Shown in pieces: positions 18,255 through 27,764 of a DNA stretch of 64,000 nt; positions within the stretch are counted from its first letter, which is position 1; each line of letters begins with the position of its first letter. Source of the DNA: Nocardioides sp. SLBN-35 (GTDB lineage Bacteria > Actinomycetota > Actinomycetes > Propionibacteriales > Nocardioidaceae); contig NZ_VFNU01000001.1 in assembly GCF_006715725.1 (NCBI RefSeq), positions 3,410,001-3,474,000 on the forward strand. The letters are read 5' to 3'. Under the pieces are notes generated by a model. The model was not told the DNA's origin. It saw only the letters and a program-made list of their open reading frames with translations, and did no database searches. The position numbers and the translations under genes were made by a program.

Positions 18255-19453
18255 TGAACCAGGCTGCGCCCGACGGCGGTGGCGGCGGGGACTTCCGCTC
18301 GGAGCTGGTGGCGGAGCTGAGCGTCGCCTGCCAGTACTTCCGTGAGCTCGCGGTCAACGAGGAGGCGGTCGAGCAGCTGACCCAGCTCGACCAGCGCCGC
18401 ATCGAGTGCTCCGAGAACGGCGCGACCTACTACCCCTGGCCGGTCTCGGTCAGCTTCCCCGGGTCCCACGGTTTCTGGGCCCACACGATGATGAGGACCG
18501 CCGTCGGCGCCGGCATCCAGATCAACGACCTGATGTGGGGCGGCGACAACGGCACCCAGTTCAACGTCAGGGCCCAGCAGCTCGTCGACGCGGCGGACAG
18601 CTACGCCATGTCCCTTCACGGCGGCACCTGCGAGTACCTCTGCAACGTCATCCTCGACACCGACACGGCCGCCCTGTCCTCCGCCGCGCAGAAGCTGGCC
18701 GGCGCCGCCTCGGGCCTGATCAAGATGACCGATCCCTACACCAGCGACGGCGACTCGCTGCCCGGCTTCGTGACCGAGCTCCGGGCCAGCGGCTGGACCC
18801 CGGGATCCCTCGGCTCCGACTCGTTCTACGACTTCTACGGAACGCTAGCCATCACGGCCGAGGACTACGCCGAGTCGACCCAGATCCTCGCGGTCACCAG
18901 CATCGCCGTCGCCGCGGTCATCCAGCAGTACCGCAACAACATGATCGCGATCGTCAAGGGGGCGCGGAAGAGCGCCGAGAAGGCCCTCCAGCACTGGCAG
19001 GACTCCGCGGGACCGGTCTACGTCTCCCAGTGGGCCTCGCTGATCCGCGACGACGACATGAAGGTGCTCGACGGGATCAGCACCGCTCTGGACATCCTCG
19101 GCTTCATCCCGGTCGTCGGCGACGCCACCGGCACCCTGGCCAATGTCGTCACCGCCGGACAGTTCCTGGGCAACCTCAAGTTCCCCGCGGAGTGGAAGGT
19201 GGTCGCCGAGAGCCGCGATCTCCACGAGAACCTGCACGTCGCGATGATCGCCTGCGAGGCGGAGCTGCTGAAGGCCCTCGACACGGTCCTCAACAGCGAC
19301 CAGCAGTCGGTCGTCGACGCCGACGGCAAGGCTGCCGACGCGGACGGCGACGGGAAGCCGGACACGATCACCAAGCCCCGGTCCTTCGCCGAGGAGGTCC
19401 AGCACGCCGAGGGCAACCCTTCCTGGAAGCTGCCGTCCGTCGAGTTCAGCTGA
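18254..19453 (+). CDS. Large partner protein with pretoxin-like GFIPVVGD segment
   Basis: 399 residues coupled to the previous gene by TGATG. No signal peptide is seen. The first 220 residues are mixed (LTQLDQRRIECSENGATYYP, GFWAHTMMRTAVGAGIQIND) with three or more cysteines. A central long helix carries AITAEDYAESTQILAVTSIAV, and a hydrophobic motif follows, LDILGFIPVVGDATGTLANVV. That motif closely resembles the small hydrophobic segment before toxin domains in type VII and polymorphic toxins. The last 60 residues contain a DADGKAADADGDGKPD acidic, calcium-loop-like stretch and no nuclease or ADP-ribosyl motif I recognise. Function unknown; a secreted partner protein is the best guess. Confidence 0.75.
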   Translation: MNQAAPDGGGGGDFRSELVAELSVACQYFRELAVNEEAVEQLTQLDQRRIECSENGATYYPWPVSVSFPGSHGFWAHTMMRTAVGAGIQINDLMWGGDNGTQFNVRAQQLVDAADSYAMSLHGGTCEYLCNVILDTDTAALSSAAQKLAGAASGLIKMTDPYTSDGDSLPGFVTELRASGWTPGSLGSDSFYDFYGTLAITAEDYAESTQILAVTSIAVAAVIQQYRNNMIAIVKGARKSAEKALQHWQDSAGPVYVSQWASLIRDDDMKVLDGISTALDILGFIPVVGDATGTLANVVTAGQFLGNLKFPAEWKVVAESRDLHENLHVAMIACEAELLKALDTVLNSDQQSVVDADGKAADADGDGKPDTITKPRSFAEEVQHAEGNPSWKLPSVEFS

Positions 19454-19463
19454 CGCCGGGGGG

Positions 19464-19985
19464 TCAGGACCCGCCGCAGGCGAACACCCGCTCCCACCAC
19501 ACGATGGTGAACCCGTCTCGTGGCTCACGACGCACCTCGGCCCAGCGCTTGCGGCTGAACTCCGGGTAGTGGGTGTCGCCCTCCGGCGACAGCGGGATCT
19601 CGGAGATGACCTGCTCGTCGGCGTACGGCATCGCGGCGGCGTAGACGACAGCTCCGCCGCCGATCATCACCTGCCGGTCGTCGGGCCCGCCCTCGAGGAT
19701 CCGGTCGGCGAGCGCGAGGGCGTCGGTGATCGAGTGGGCGACCTCGACCCCCTCGGCGGCGTACTCCTCGTCGCGGGTGAGCACCACGGTGGTGCGGCCG
19801 GGCAGCGGCTTGCCGATGCCCTCGTGGGTGGTGCGGCCCAGGACCAGCACGTGGCCCAGGGTGGTGGCCTTGAAGTGCTGGAAGTCCTCGGAGATCTTCC
19901 ACGGGATGTCCTCGTCGGCCCCGATGACGCCGTTCTCGGCCACGGCCGCGACCATCGTGACGCGGCGGCCTGCGGGGGTGCTCAT
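19464..19985 (-). CDS. folA: Dihydrofolate reductase
   Basis: Regenerates tetrahydrofolate with NADPH after thymidylate synthesis. 173 residues. The N-terminal strand [24 protein letters not shown] holds the conserved W and acidic D of the folate site. [27 protein letters not shown] carries the NADPH-binding G-R-x-T and R-x-x-x-V-L-T-R features, and [26 protein letters not shown] the second nucleotide segment. Its start overlaps the thyA stop by 4 bp. The C-terminus ends in [11 protein letters not shown]. It is convergent with the WXG100-like cassette, 10 bp away. Confidence 0.93.
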   Translation of the reverse strand: MSTPAGRRVTMVAAVAENGVIGADEDIPWKISEDFQHFKATTLGHVLVLGRTTHEGIGKPLPGRTTVVLTRDEEYAAEGVEVAHSITDALALADRILEGGPDDRQVMIGGGAVVYAAAMPYADEQVISEIPLSPEGDTHYPEFSRKRWAEVRREPRDGFTIVWWERVFACGGS

Positions 19986-20776
19986 ACCGCGATCGGTGCC
20001 TTGATGACGGGGTGCGGGTCGTAGCCCTCGACCGTGATGTCCTCGAGCTCGAAGGCGTCGATCTCGGTCACCGCCGGGTTGAGGATCAGCTTGGGCAGGG
20101 GGCGCGGCTCGCGGGTGAGCTGGAGCCGGGCCTGCTCGAGGTGGTTGGAGTAGAGGTGCGCGTCGCCGAGCGTGTGCACGAAGTCACCGACCCCGAGCCC
20201 GGCGACCTGGGCGACCATGTGGGTGAGCAGGGCGTACGACGCGATGTTGAACGGCACGCCGAGGAAGACGTCGGCCGAGCGCTGGTAGAGCTGGCAGCTG
20301 AGCCGGCCGTCGGCGACGTAGAACTGGAAGAGGCTGTGGCACGGCGGCAGCGCCATGTCGTCGACCTGGCTGGGGTTCCAGGCGGAGACGATGTGGCGGC
20401 GGCTGTCGGGGTTGGCCCGGACCTGCGCGATGACCTGAGCGAGCTGGTCGATGTGGCCGCCGTCGGGGGTGGGCCACGACCGCCACTGGGCGCCGTACAC
20501 CGGCCCGAGGTCGCCGTTCTCGTCGGCCCACTCGTCCCAGATGGTGATGCCACGCTCCTGCAGCCAGCGGACGTTGGTGTCGCCGCGCAGGAACCAGAGC
20601 AGCTCGCCGAAGACCGACCGGGTGTGGATCTTCTTGGTCGTCACCAGCGGGAAGCCCTGGGTGAGGTCGAAGCGCATCTGGTGCCCGAACACGCTCAGCG
20701 TGCCGGTGCCGGTGCGATCGCCCTTCTCGGTGCCCTCGTCGAGGACCCGCTGGACGAGGTCGAGGTACGCGCGCAC
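19982..20776 (-). CDS. thyA: Thymidylate synthase
   Basis: Makes dTMP from dUMP using methylenetetrahydrofolate, producing dihydrofolate for FolA. 264 residues, the same length as the E. coli enzyme. The nucleophile C146 sits in [13 protein letters not shown], the dUMP arginines in DRTGTGT and [12 protein letters not shown], and the folate site in [11 protein letters not shown]. The GTG at 20776 has TAGCCT 6 nt upstream and no Shine-Dalgarno sequence. Many actinobacteria rely on flavin-dependent ThyX near dapA, whereas this window has the classical ThyA. Confidence 0.96.
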   Translation of the reverse strand: MRAYLDLVQRVLDEGTEKGDRTGTGTLSVFGHQMRFDLTQGFPLVTTKKIHTRSVFGELLWFLRGDTNVRWLQERGITIWDEWADENGDLGPVYGAQWRSWPTPDGGHIDQLAQVIAQVRANPDSRRHIVSAWNPSQVDDMALPPCHSLFQFYVADGRLSCQLYQRSADVFLGVPFNIASYALLTHMVAQVAGLGVGDFVHTLGDAHLYSNHLEQARLQLTREPRPLPKLILNPAVTEIDAFELEDITVEGYDPHPVIKAPIAV

Positions 20777-20782
20777 GGCCTC

Positions 20783-20788
20783 AGGCTA
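20783..20788 (-). promoter_or_regulatory. -10 element of thyA (leaderless)
   Basis: TAGCCT on the minus strand, 6 nt before the thyA GTG. Confidence 0.5.
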
Positions 20789-20803
20789 GTCGGCGGCCGG
20801 TCG

Positions 20804-21652
20804 TCACAGCGCGACCGTCCCGTGGATGGTCGTCAGGGTGTCGCCGCCGATCCAGATCGTGCCGTCGGCGTCGGTGTCGACGTGGACCCGGCCACGACGT
20901 CCGATCACGGTGCCCTGCGCGGCGACGTACGACGGCGGCAGGGTCCCGTCGGCGGTCAGCCACTGCGCGAGGGAGGCATTGAGCGACCCGGTCACCGGGT
21001 CCTCGGCGATGCCCGCCGCGTGGGGCACGAACGCCCGGACCTCCACCGCGCACTCGGCGCCGTCGGGGTGGGGACCGACGACGCCGACGTCGACCGGGAG
21101 CCGGCCGTGGTCCGGCGTGAGCCCGAGGACGGCCTCGGCGCTCGCGAGGCGGACGCCGACCCAGCCGGGGCCGTTGTCGGCCCAGGCGATGTCGAGGATG
21201 TCGGTGCGTGGGAGACGCAGGGCGTCGGCGATCTCGCCGATCAGGGCGTCCTCGACCGGGCCGGAGCGGAGCAGGTCGGGCGCGGCGAAGGCGAGGCGGC
21301 CACCGTCGCGGCGCAGCTCGACGAGCCCGACGCCGCACTGCTGGACGATCCGCTCACCCGCCGGCACGCCACCCTGCTCGAGCCAGGCGTGCGCCGACCC
21401 GAGGGTCGGGTGGCCGGCGAAGGGCAGCTCGGTCTCGGTCGTGAAGATCCGCAGCCGGTAGTCGGCCCCGGGCTCGGTCGGCTCCAGCAGGAAGGTCGTC
21501 TCGCTGAGGTTGGTCCAGCGCGCGAAGCGCTGCATCTCCTCCTCGCTCATCCCGTCGGCGCCGTGCACGACGGCGACCGGGTTGCCGAGCAGCGGCTCGG
21601 CGGTGAAGACGTCGACCTGGCGGAAGGCGCGGGTCGTCGTACCTGCGCTCAT
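20804..21652 (-). CDS. PhzF-family isomerase/epimerase-like protein
   Basis: 282 residues with the PhzF double hot-dog fold signatures. These are RQVDVFTAEPLLGNPVAVV at the start, LSETTFLLEPTEPGADYRLRIFT with the catalytic-type Glu of S-E-T, TELPFAGHPTLGSAHAWL and, in the second half, EDPVTGSLNASLAQWL. PhzF itself isomerises a phenazine precursor; most family members have no known substrate. No phenazine genes are near. The start overlaps the 89-residue ORF stop by 4 bp and lies downstream of gcvT on the same strand, so it is likely an operon member. Confidence 0.88.
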   Translation of the reverse strand: MSAGTTTRAFRQVDVFTAEPLLGNPVAVVHGADGMSEEEMQRFARWTNLSETTFLLEPTEPGADYRLRIFTTETELPFAGHPTLGSAHAWLEQGGVPAGERIVQQCGVGLVELRRDGGRLAFAAPDLLRSGPVEDALIGEIADALRLPRTDILDIAWADNGPGWVGVRLASAEAVLGLTPDHGRLPVDVGVVGPHPDGAECAVEVRAFVPHAAGIAEDPVTGSLNASLAQWLTADGTLPPSYVAAQGTVIGRRGRVHVDTDADGTIWIGGDTLTTIHGTVAL

Positions 21653-21918
21653 GCGGACAGCGACATCGGCCCGTAGACCTCGCGGTCGACCTCGAAGAGC
21701 GTCACGTGGGTGACGCCCAGGTCGGCGAGCGCCGACCAGGTCTCCCCGATCCAGGACTCGGCGTCGCCCTGGTTGGGGAAGGCCACCTCGGCGTACTCCG
21801 TCGCGTCGGCGCCGCTCAGCGTGACCTCGGCGCCGGACGCGTCCTCGAGGCGCCAGTGCCAGGGGTTCTCGGCAGGGGCGGAGGGACGGTACGGCGCGGG
21901 CTGCTCGGGGAGGCTCAT
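21649..21918 (-). CDS. Small conserved-looking hypothetical protein (89 aa)
   Basis: 89 residues; I do not recognise the family. The N-terminus is proline-rich (PEQPAPYRPSAPAENPW), followed by a compact alpha/beta body (EVAFPNQGDAESWIGETWSAL, VTHVTLFEVDREVYGPM). It looks soluble, with no cysteines. It is squeezed between gcvT (2 bp gap to the gcvT stop) and the PhzF-like gene (4-bp overlap), which makes it a real coupled gene rather than a chance frame. Confidence 0.7.
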   Translation of the reverse strand: MSLPEQPAPYRPSAPAENPWHWRLEDASGAEVTLSGADATEYAEVAFPNQGDAESWIGETWSALADLGVTHVTLFEVDREVYGPMSLSA

Positions 21919-21920
21919 GG

Positions 21921-23036
21921 CTACGACTCTCGCACGGAGGGCTCGACGAACGGCGGCTTGGTGATCTGGAAGACCTCGGGCCGGCCGCGCACGTCGACCA
22001 TCACCTCGGCGCCGTCGTCGACGACGGACGAGACCAGCGCGAGAGCGATGCCCTTCTTCATGGTGGGCGAGAAGGTGCCGGAGGTGACCTCGCCGAGCGG
22101 GACGTCGCGCAGCAGGCGCACGCTCATGTGCGGGCGCGGGATCGCGCGGCCGGTGGAGACCAGGCCGACGAGCTTGCGGCGCGGGCCCTCCTCACGCTCG
22201 GCGAGCAGCCTGTCGCGGCCCCAGAAGGCGGGCTTCTTCCAGCCGACCGCCCAGCCGAGGCGCGCCTCGTTGGGCGTGATGTCCGGGGAGATGTCCTGGC
22301 CGTGGAGCGGGTAGCCCATCTCGGTGCGCAGCGTGTCGCGGGCCCCGAGGCCGGCGGGGACCAGGCCGTACGGCTCGCCGGCCTTCATCAGCGCGTCCCA
22401 CAGGGCGGGGGCGACCTCGGACGGCGCGATCAGCTCGTAGCCGCGCTCGCCGGTGTAGCCGGTGCGGCACACGACGACCTCCGCGCCCTCGAACGGCGCC
22501 TCGACGAAGGTGAGGTAGTCGTGCCCCACGGGCAGCCCGACGCCGGCGACGACCTCGTCCGACTTCGTGCCCTGGACCGCCAGCACGACGTAGTCCCGGT
22601 GGTGGTCGAGGACCTCGACGCCCTCGGGCGCGGCCTCGACCAGGCGACGGCGTACCTCGTCGTTGTTGGCGGCGTTGGGTACGACGAGCACGTGGTCGTC
22701 GTCGCGGTAGTAGGTGAAGACGTCGTCGACGATCCCGCCGGTCGCGTCGTCGACGACGAGGCTGTACTGCGCCTTGCCGGGGCCGATCCGGTGCAGGTCG
22801 TTGGTGAGCGTGGCGTTGAGGAACTCCACCGCGCCCGGGCCGCGCACGACGAGCTTGCCGAGATGGCTGACGTCGAAGATGCCGACGCCGCCGCGGACCG
22901 CGGCGTGCTCCTTGACGACACCGGTGGGGTACTCCAGCGGCATCAGCCAGCCGCCGAACTCCGAGAACTTGGCGCCGAGCGCCTCGTGCCGGTCGTGCAG
23001 CGGGCTGGTCAGCGGGGACGGGGTCGCGTCGGCCAT
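21921..23036 (-). CDS. gcvT: Aminomethyltransferase (glycine cleavage T protein)
   Basis: T protein moves the methylene of glycine from lipoyl-H protein to tetrahydrofolate, releasing ammonia. 371 residues from the ATG at 23036. Diagnostic segments are LHDRHEALGAKFSEFGGWLMP at the start and VGIFDVSHLGKLVVRGP with the conserved Asp of the folate site. CRTGYTGERGYELI, ARDTLRTEMGYPLHGQDI and the C-terminal barrel complete it. GcvH, GcvP and GcvL are not in the window. A TAGATT box is 7 nt before the ATG, so the mRNA looks leaderless. pepA diverges 33 bp away. The lipB/lipA genes 5 kb away provide the cofactor of its partner. Confidence 0.95.
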   Translation of the reverse strand: MADATPSPLTSPLHDRHEALGAKFSEFGGWLMPLEYPTGVVKEHAAVRGGVGIFDVSHLGKLVVRGPGAVEFLNATLTNDLHRIGPGKAQYSLVVDDATGGIVDDVFTYYRDDDHVLVVPNAANNDEVRRRLVEAAPEGVEVLDHHRDYVVLAVQGTKSDEVVAGVGLPVGHDYLTFVEAPFEGAEVVVCRTGYTGERGYELIAPSEVAPALWDALMKAGEPYGLVPAGLGARDTLRTEMGYPLHGQDISPDITPNEARLGWAVGWKKPAFWGRDRLLAEREEGPRRKLVGLVSTGRAIPRPHMSVRLLRDVPLGEVTSGTFSPTMKKGIALALVSSVVDDGAEVMVDVRGRPEVFQITKPPFVEPSVRES

Positions 23037-23043
23037 GGTCGGC

Positions 23044-23049
23044 AATCTA
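23044..23049 (-). promoter_or_regulatory. -10 element of gcvT (leaderless)
   Basis: TAGATT on the minus strand, 7 nt before the gcvT ATG. It lies 8 bp from the opposing pepA -10. Confidence 0.5.
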
Positions 23050-23057
23050 TCGCTCGA

Positions 23058-23063
23058 TATCCT
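23058..23063 (+). promoter_or_regulatory. -10 element of pepA (leaderless)
   Basis: TATCCT, 6 nt before the pepA GTG. Its -35 would lie over the gcvT start codon. Confidence 0.5.
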
Positions 23064-23069
23064 GCGCGG

Positions 23070-24605
23070 GTGACGACCTTCGCCCTCCGCACGGCCAGCC
23101 CCGCCAAGACCCGCGCCGAAGCGGTCGTCGTCGGGGTGCTGCCCGACGGGAAGCTGGCGCCCGGCGCCGAGGACGTCGCGGCGGCGTACGGGCGCAAGCT
23201 CGCCGGCCTGCTCGCCACCGTCGGCCTCAAGGGCGCCCCCGGCGAGGTCGCCAAGGTGCCCACCGGCGGCACCATCGCCTCCCCCCTCCTCGTGCTGGTC
23301 GGCCTCGGTGCCGAGCCGGACGCGGCCGCCGTACGCCGCGCCGCCGGCAACGCCGCCCGCGCCGTCACCAACGCGGCCTCGGTCGCGCTGGCCCTGCCCG
23401 CCGACACCCCGGAGCTGGTCCGCGCCGTCGTCGAGGGCTACCGGCTGGGCGGGTACGCCTTCACCGCCTACAAGAGCAAGCCGGCCACGCCCACGACGCC
23501 GGCCGAGGTGGTCGTGCTGACGCCCGCCGCGCGCCGTACCGAGGTCGTGGCGGCCGTCGAGCCCGCCCAGGTCCTGGTCGACGCCGTCGTCGCCGCTCGG
23601 GACTGGGTGAACACGCCGCCGGGCGACCTGACGCCGCCGGCCTTCGCCGACGCGATCGCCGCCGCGGTGAAGGCGGCCAACAAGGGACTCGGCAAGGGCG
23701 CGACGAAGGTGAAGGTCGACGTGTTCGACGAGGACCGCCTGGCCGAGCTCGGCTGCGGCGGACTGCTCGGCGTCGGTGCCGGGTCGGCCGCTCCCCCGCG
23801 CCTGGTCGAGCTGACCTACGCGCCCAAGGACGCCGTCGCCCACGTCGCGCTGGTCGGCAAGGGCATCACCTTCGACTCGGGTGGCCTGTGGATCAAGCCG
23901 GCCGCCAGCATGGCCACCATGAAGGAGGACATGGCCGGCGCCGCGGCCGTCGTCCAGGCCACCCTCGCCGCCGCCCGCCTCGGCCTGCCGGTCCGGATCT
24001 CCGCGTACGCCGCCCTCGCCGAGAACATGGTCGGCGACGCGTCGATGCGTCCCGGCGACGTGCTGACGACGTACGACGGCACCACCGTCGAGGTCTCCAA
24101 CACCGACGCCGAGGGCCGCCTCGTCCTCGCCGACGCGCTCGGCCGGGCCGTCGAGGCCGCGCCGGACGTGATCCTCGACATCGCCACCCTGACCGGCCAC
24201 ATGGTGATGGCGCTGGGCGACAAGATGGCCGGCGTCATGGGCGACGACGACGTCGTCGCCGACGTGCTCGCCTCAGGCGAGGCGGCCGGCGAGGACGGCT
24301 GGCCGATGCCGATCCCGGAGTTCATGGACGGGCGGATCCGCAGCTCGACGATCGCCGACCTCGCGCAGTACGACGGGATCCGCTGGGGCGGCGGCCTGTT
24401 CGCCGCGGCGTTCCTGCGCGAGTTCACCGGCGGCCTGCCGTGGGCGCACCTCGACATCGCCGGGCCGACCTTCAACAAGGGCGGCCCGTCGGGTCACCTC
24501 GCGGCGGGTGCGACCGGCTACGGCGTCGCGACCCTGCTGGAGTACCTCAGGACTCGCTCGACTGCTGGCCCCGCTGCTGCTCCCGCTGCTTCTGTGCCTG
24601 CCTGA
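23070..24605 (+). CDS. pepA: Leucyl aminopeptidase (M17)
   Basis: Cytosolic two-zinc aminopeptidase, 511 residues, usual length for PepA. The N-terminal macro-like domain is followed by the catalytic domain. That domain has VGKGITFDSGGLWIKP (catalytic Lys and metal Asp), MKEDMAGAAAV, and the family signature NTDAEGRLVLAD with metal-binding Asp/Glu and the catalytic Arg. The end extends as an Ala/Pro-rich tail ([14 protein letters not shown]). The start is a GTG with TATCCT 6 nt upstream. The last 59 bases overlap the convergent gene at 24547-24951. Some PepA proteins also bind DNA; nothing here tests that. Confidence 0.95.
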   Translation: MTTFALRTASPAKTRAEAVVVGVLPDGKLAPGAEDVAAAYGRKLAGLLATVGLKGAPGEVAKVPTGGTIASPLLVLVGLGAEPDAAAVRRAAGNAARAVTNAASVALALPADTPELVRAVVEGYRLGGYAFTAYKSKPATPTTPAEVVVLTPAARRTEVVAAVEPAQVLVDAVVAARDWVNTPPGDLTPPAFADAIAAAVKAANKGLGKGATKVKVDVFDEDRLAELGCGGLLGVGAGSAAPPRLVELTYAPKDAVAHVALVGKGITFDSGGLWIKPAASMATMKEDMAGAAAVVQATLAAARLGLPVRISAYAALAENMVGDASMRPGDVLTTYDGTTVEVSNTDAEGRLVLADALGRAVEAAPDVILDIATLTGHMVMALGDKMAGVMGDDDVVADVLASGEAAGEDGWPMPIPEFMDGRIRSSTIADLAQYDGIRWGGGLFAAAFLREFTGGLPWAHLDIAGPTFNKGGPSGHLAAGATGYGVATLLEYLRTRSTAGPAAAPAASVPA

Positions 24606-24951
24606 CGCGGGAGTTGTAGTCCCGCATCCGCTGCGGGATGCCGACCACCGCGGCGTCGTACGACGGGACCTGGTGGCGGTTGCAGAAGTCGTGGGCCCAG
24701 CTGATCGACGGCACCCGGCGCCGGGTCCACTCGCCGTCGTGGGCGACGAGCAGCAGGGTGACCTCGCTGACGGCGGTGCGCGGCTCGACGAACCCCTCGA
24801 CGCCACGTCGCTCCTGGATCCAGGTGCGCAGGTGCTCCTCGTCGGCGCGGTCGGCTGCCCGTACCCGCGTGGAGCCGGTGCGCGTCGCGTCCCGGGCGGG
24901 GTTACTCATGCGTACCTTCGAGCGCCCGCGGAACCGGTCGAACAAACCCAT
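24547..24951 (-). CDS. Conserved hypothetical protein (134 aa)
   Basis: 134 residues from the ATG at 24951 ([17 protein letters not shown]). I do not recognise a domain with certainty. The N-terminus is short, basic and amphipathic; a small alpha/beta core follows ([42 protein letters not shown]). A charged helix with a Gln-rich tail ends it. No signal peptide or membrane segment is present. It diverges from sucB, 70 bp away, and its 3' end overlaps pepA by 59 bp. CAAACT 6 nt before the ATG may be a weak -10. Confidence 0.7.
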   Translation of the reverse strand: MGLFDRFRGRSKVRMSNPARDATRTGSTRVRAADRADEEHLRTWIQERRGVEGFVEPRTAVSEVTLLLVAHDGEWTRRRVPSISWAHDFCNRHQVPSYDAAVVGIPQRMRDYNSRVRQAQKQREQQRGQQSSES

Positions 24952-25021
24952 GGTTCCAGTTTGCCCGAACCGTGGGTGGGCCGTTGCGACTTGGCTCGCT
25001 CGTGGTGCAAGGATGAGACCC

Positions 25022-26821
25022 ATGGCGACCGAAGTCACTCTCCCCGCGCTCGGTGAGTCCGTCACCGAAGGCACCGTCACTCGCTGGCTCAAGCAGGTCG
25101 GCGACCAGATCGCGATCGACGAGCCCCTGCTCGAGGTCAGCACCGACAAGGTGGACACGGAGATCCCGTCTCCCGTTGCCGGCACGCTGGTCGAGATCCG
25201 CGCGAACGAGGACGACACGGTCGAGGTCGGCGCGGTCCTGGCCGTCGTCGGCGAGGCCGGCGAGGCTGCTCCGGCCGCCCCCGCTGCCGAGGCTCCGGCC
25301 GCCGAGGCGCCTGCCGCTCCGGCCGCTCCGGCCGCTCCGGCCGAGCCCGAGCCGGCTCCGGCCGCCGAGGCTCCCCCGACCCCCGCCGCTCCGGAGACGC
25401 CGTCGGCACCCGCCGCTCCCGAGCCCGCCGCCTCGGGTTCCGCCGAGGGCACCGCGGTCACCCTTCCCGCCCTGGGCGAGTCGGTCACCGAGGGCACCGT
25501 CACCCGCTGGCTCAAGCAGGTCGGCGACGCCGTCGCCGTCGACGAGCCGCTGCTCGAGGTCTCCACCGACAAGGTCGACACCGAGATCCCGTCGCCCGTC
25601 GCCGGCACGCTGCTCGAGATCAAGGCCGCCGAGGACGAGACCGTCGAGGTCGGCGCCGAGCTCGCGATCATCGGATCGGGTGCGCCTGCTGCTGCTCCGG
25701 CCGCTCCCGCCGCCCCCGCCGCTCCCGCCGCTCCCGCCGAGGCTGCTCCGGCTGCCGAGGCCCCGGCCCCGCCTGCGCCGGCCGCGGCCACCCCGGCGCC
25801 CGCCGCTCCCGCTCCGGCTGCCGAGGCACCTGCGGCTCCCGCCCCGGCTGCACCTGCTGCCCCTGCCCAGGCCGCCGCCCCGGCCCACGCCGCCGACTCC
25901 ACCGACGGTCCCGGCTACGTGACCCCGCTGGTCCGCAAGCTCGCCGCGCAGCACGGCGTCGACCTCGCCCAGGTCAACGGCTCGGGCGTCGGTGGCCGGA
26001 TCCGTAAGCAGGACGTCCTCGACGCCGCCGCGTCGAAGGCGCCCGCCGCTGCCGCCGCTCCGGCCGCCGCCCCCGCGGCGTCGGCCGCCGCCCCCGCGAC
26101 GCCGTCCCCGCTGCGCGGCCAGACGGTCAAGGTCAGCCGGCTGCGCAAGATCATCGCCGAGCGGATGGTGGAGTCGCTGCACGTCTCCGCCCAGCTCACC
26201 CAGGTGGTCGAGGTCGACGTCACCAACATCGCCCGGCTGCGCGAGAGCGTGAAGGCGGACTTCCTGGCACGCGAGGGCGTCAAGCTGACGTACCTGCCGT
26301 TCTTCACCAAGGCCGCGATCGACACCCTCAAGCAGCACCCGTCGCTCAACGCGAACCTCGACCTCGAGAAGGGCGAGATCACCTACTACGACCGCGAGAA
26401 CGTCGCGTTCGCCGTCGACACCGACAAGGGCCTGCTGACCCCCGTCGTCAAGGACGCGGGCGACCTGTCCATCTCCGGTCTGGCGAAGAAGATCTCCGAC
26501 GTCGCCGAGCGCACCCGGACCAACAAGATCGGTCCCGACGAGCTCTCCGGCGGCACCTTCACCATCACCAACCTCGGCAGCTTCGGCGCGCTGTGGGACA
26601 CCCCGATCATCAACCAGCCGCAGGTCGCCATCCTCGGTCCCGGTGCCGTGGTCAAGCGTCCCGTGGTCATCGACGACGAGGACCTCGGCGAGACCATCGC
26701 GGTGCGCCACATGGTCTACTTCGCGCTCACCTACGACCACCGCGTGGTCGACGGCGCCGACGCCGGCCGCTTCCTGCGTGACCTGAAGAAGCGCCTCGAG
26801 GCCGGGCAGTTCGAGGTCTGA
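25022..26821 (+). CDS. sucB: 2-oxoglutarate dehydrogenase E2, dihydrolipoyllysine succinyltransferase
   Basis: 599 residues from the ATG at 25022. Two lipoyl domains carry the acceptors K43 and K184, each in [18 protein letters not shown]. They are joined by long Ala/Pro swinging arms (about 80-140 and 220-295). A peripheral subunit-binding domain follows ([20 protein letters not shown]). The catalytic domain has [17 protein letters not shown] with H573 and D577. In actinobacteria this annotation covers the E2 shared by the pyruvate and 2-oxoglutarate complexes, so branched or pyruvate substrates remain possible. Lipoylation would come from LipB/LipA encoded 1.5 kb downstream. Confidence 0.93.
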   Translation: MATEVTLPALGESVTEGTVTRWLKQVGDQIAIDEPLLEVSTDKVDTEIPSPVAGTLVEIRANEDDTVEVGAVLAVVGEAGEAAPAAPAAEAPAAEAPAAPAAPAAPAEPEPAPAAEAPPTPAAPETPSAPAAPEPAASGSAEGTAVTLPALGESVTEGTVTRWLKQVGDAVAVDEPLLEVSTDKVDTEIPSPVAGTLLEIKAAEDETVEVGAELAIIGSGAPAAAPAAPAAPAAPAAPAEAAPAAEAPAPPAPAAATPAPAAPAPAAEAPAAPAPAAPAAPAQAAAPAHAADSTDGPGYVTPLVRKLAAQHGVDLAQVNGSGVGGRIRKQDVLDAAASKAPAAAAAPAAAPAASAAAPATPSPLRGQTVKVSRLRKIIAERMVESLHVSAQLTQVVEVDVTNIARLRESVKADFLAREGVKLTYLPFFTKAAIDTLKQHPSLNANLDLEKGEITYYDRENVAFAVDTDKGLLTPVVKDAGDLSISGLAKKISDVAERTRTNKIGPDELSGGTFTITNLGSFGALWDTPIINQPQVAILGPGAVVKRPVVIDDEDLGETIAVRHMVYFALTYDHRVVDGADAGRFLRDLKKRLEAGQFEV

Positions 26822-26846
26822 GCCGACCCGGACAGCGGGAGTCAAC

Positions 26847-27764
26847 GTGCACGTGGTCGTCGCCGGCTCGTCCGGCTTCCTCGGCCGCCGGCTCGTCACC
26901 GAGCTGCGCGGCCGAGGCCACGACGTCACGTGCCTGGTCCGTCGTGACCCGGCCCCCGGGCACGCCCCCGGCACCGCCGAGTCCCGCTGGGACCCGCAGT
27001 CCGGCCTGGTCGACACCGGGCTCGTCCGAGGCGCCGACGTCGTCGTCAACCTCGCCGGCGCGCCCCTGATCGGCAACCCCCACTCCAAGAAGTGGGCGCG
27101 CGACGTCATGACCAGCCGCCGTGCCACCACCGGCCTGCTCGCCGCCACGATCGCCGCGGCGCCGAGCCCGCCGGCCCTGGTGAACGCCTCCGGCGTCAGC
27201 TGGTACGGCGACCACGGGCCCGCGGAGCTGACCGAGGCCTCGGACACCCGGGGCCACGCCCTGCTCACCCGCGTCGCCCGCGAGTGGGAAGCGGCCACCC
27301 AGCCCGCGGCCGGGGCCGGCGCGCGCGTCGTACGACTGCGCACCGCTCCCGTCCAGGACCGGAGCAACGCGCCCCTGCAGCAGCAGCGCCTCCAGTTCCT
27401 CGCCGGTCTCGGCGGTCGCCTGGGCAATGGTCGTCAGTACTACCCCCTCATCTCGCTGCGCGACTGGATCGGCGCAGCAGCGTTCCTCGTCGAGCACCCG
27501 ACGGCGTCGGGTCCGTTCAACCTGTGCGCGCCGGTCACGCCCACCAACGCGGAGTTCACCCGGGCGCTGGCCCGGCTGGTCCACCGCCCGGCGCTGCTGC
27601 CGGCACCCGCGGCGGCGATCCGACTGGCTGCCGGTCCGATGGCCGACGAGGTCCTCGGCTCGCTCAACCTGCGCCCGGCAGCGCTGCTCGACCTCGGCTA
27701 CGGCTTCGCCGACCCCGACGTCGAGTCCGTGCTCGCGACCGGGCTGCGCGCCACCACGGCCTGA
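26847..27764 (+). CDS. TIGR01777-family SDR epimerase
   Basis: 305 residues, start at a GTG preceded by GGGAG. The Rossmann glycine motif is AGSSGFLGRRLVTEL. The family features WDPQSG, VVNLAGAPL, W(A)RDVMTSRRATTGLLA, VNASGVSWYGDHG and FLAGLGGRLGNGRQYYPLISLRDW are all present. Members are atypical extended SDRs related to plant SulA and bacterial YfcH, with no settled substrate. It sits 25 bp after sucB and may be cotranscribed. Its last 67 bases overlap the convergent gene at 27698-28309. Confidence 0.88.
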   Translation: MHVVVAGSSGFLGRRLVTELRGRGHDVTCLVRRDPAPGHAPGTAESRWDPQSGLVDTGLVRGADVVVNLAGAPLIGNPHSKKWARDVMTSRRATTGLLAATIAAAPSPPALVNASGVSWYGDHGPAELTEASDTRGHALLTRVAREWEAATQPAAGAGARVVRLRTAPVQDRSNAPLQQQRLQFLAGLGGRLGNGRQYYPLISLRDWIGAAAFLVEHPTASGPFNLCAPVTPTNAEFTRALARLVHRPALLPAPAAAIRLAAGPMADEVLGSLNLRPAALLDLGYGFADPDVESVLATGLRATTA

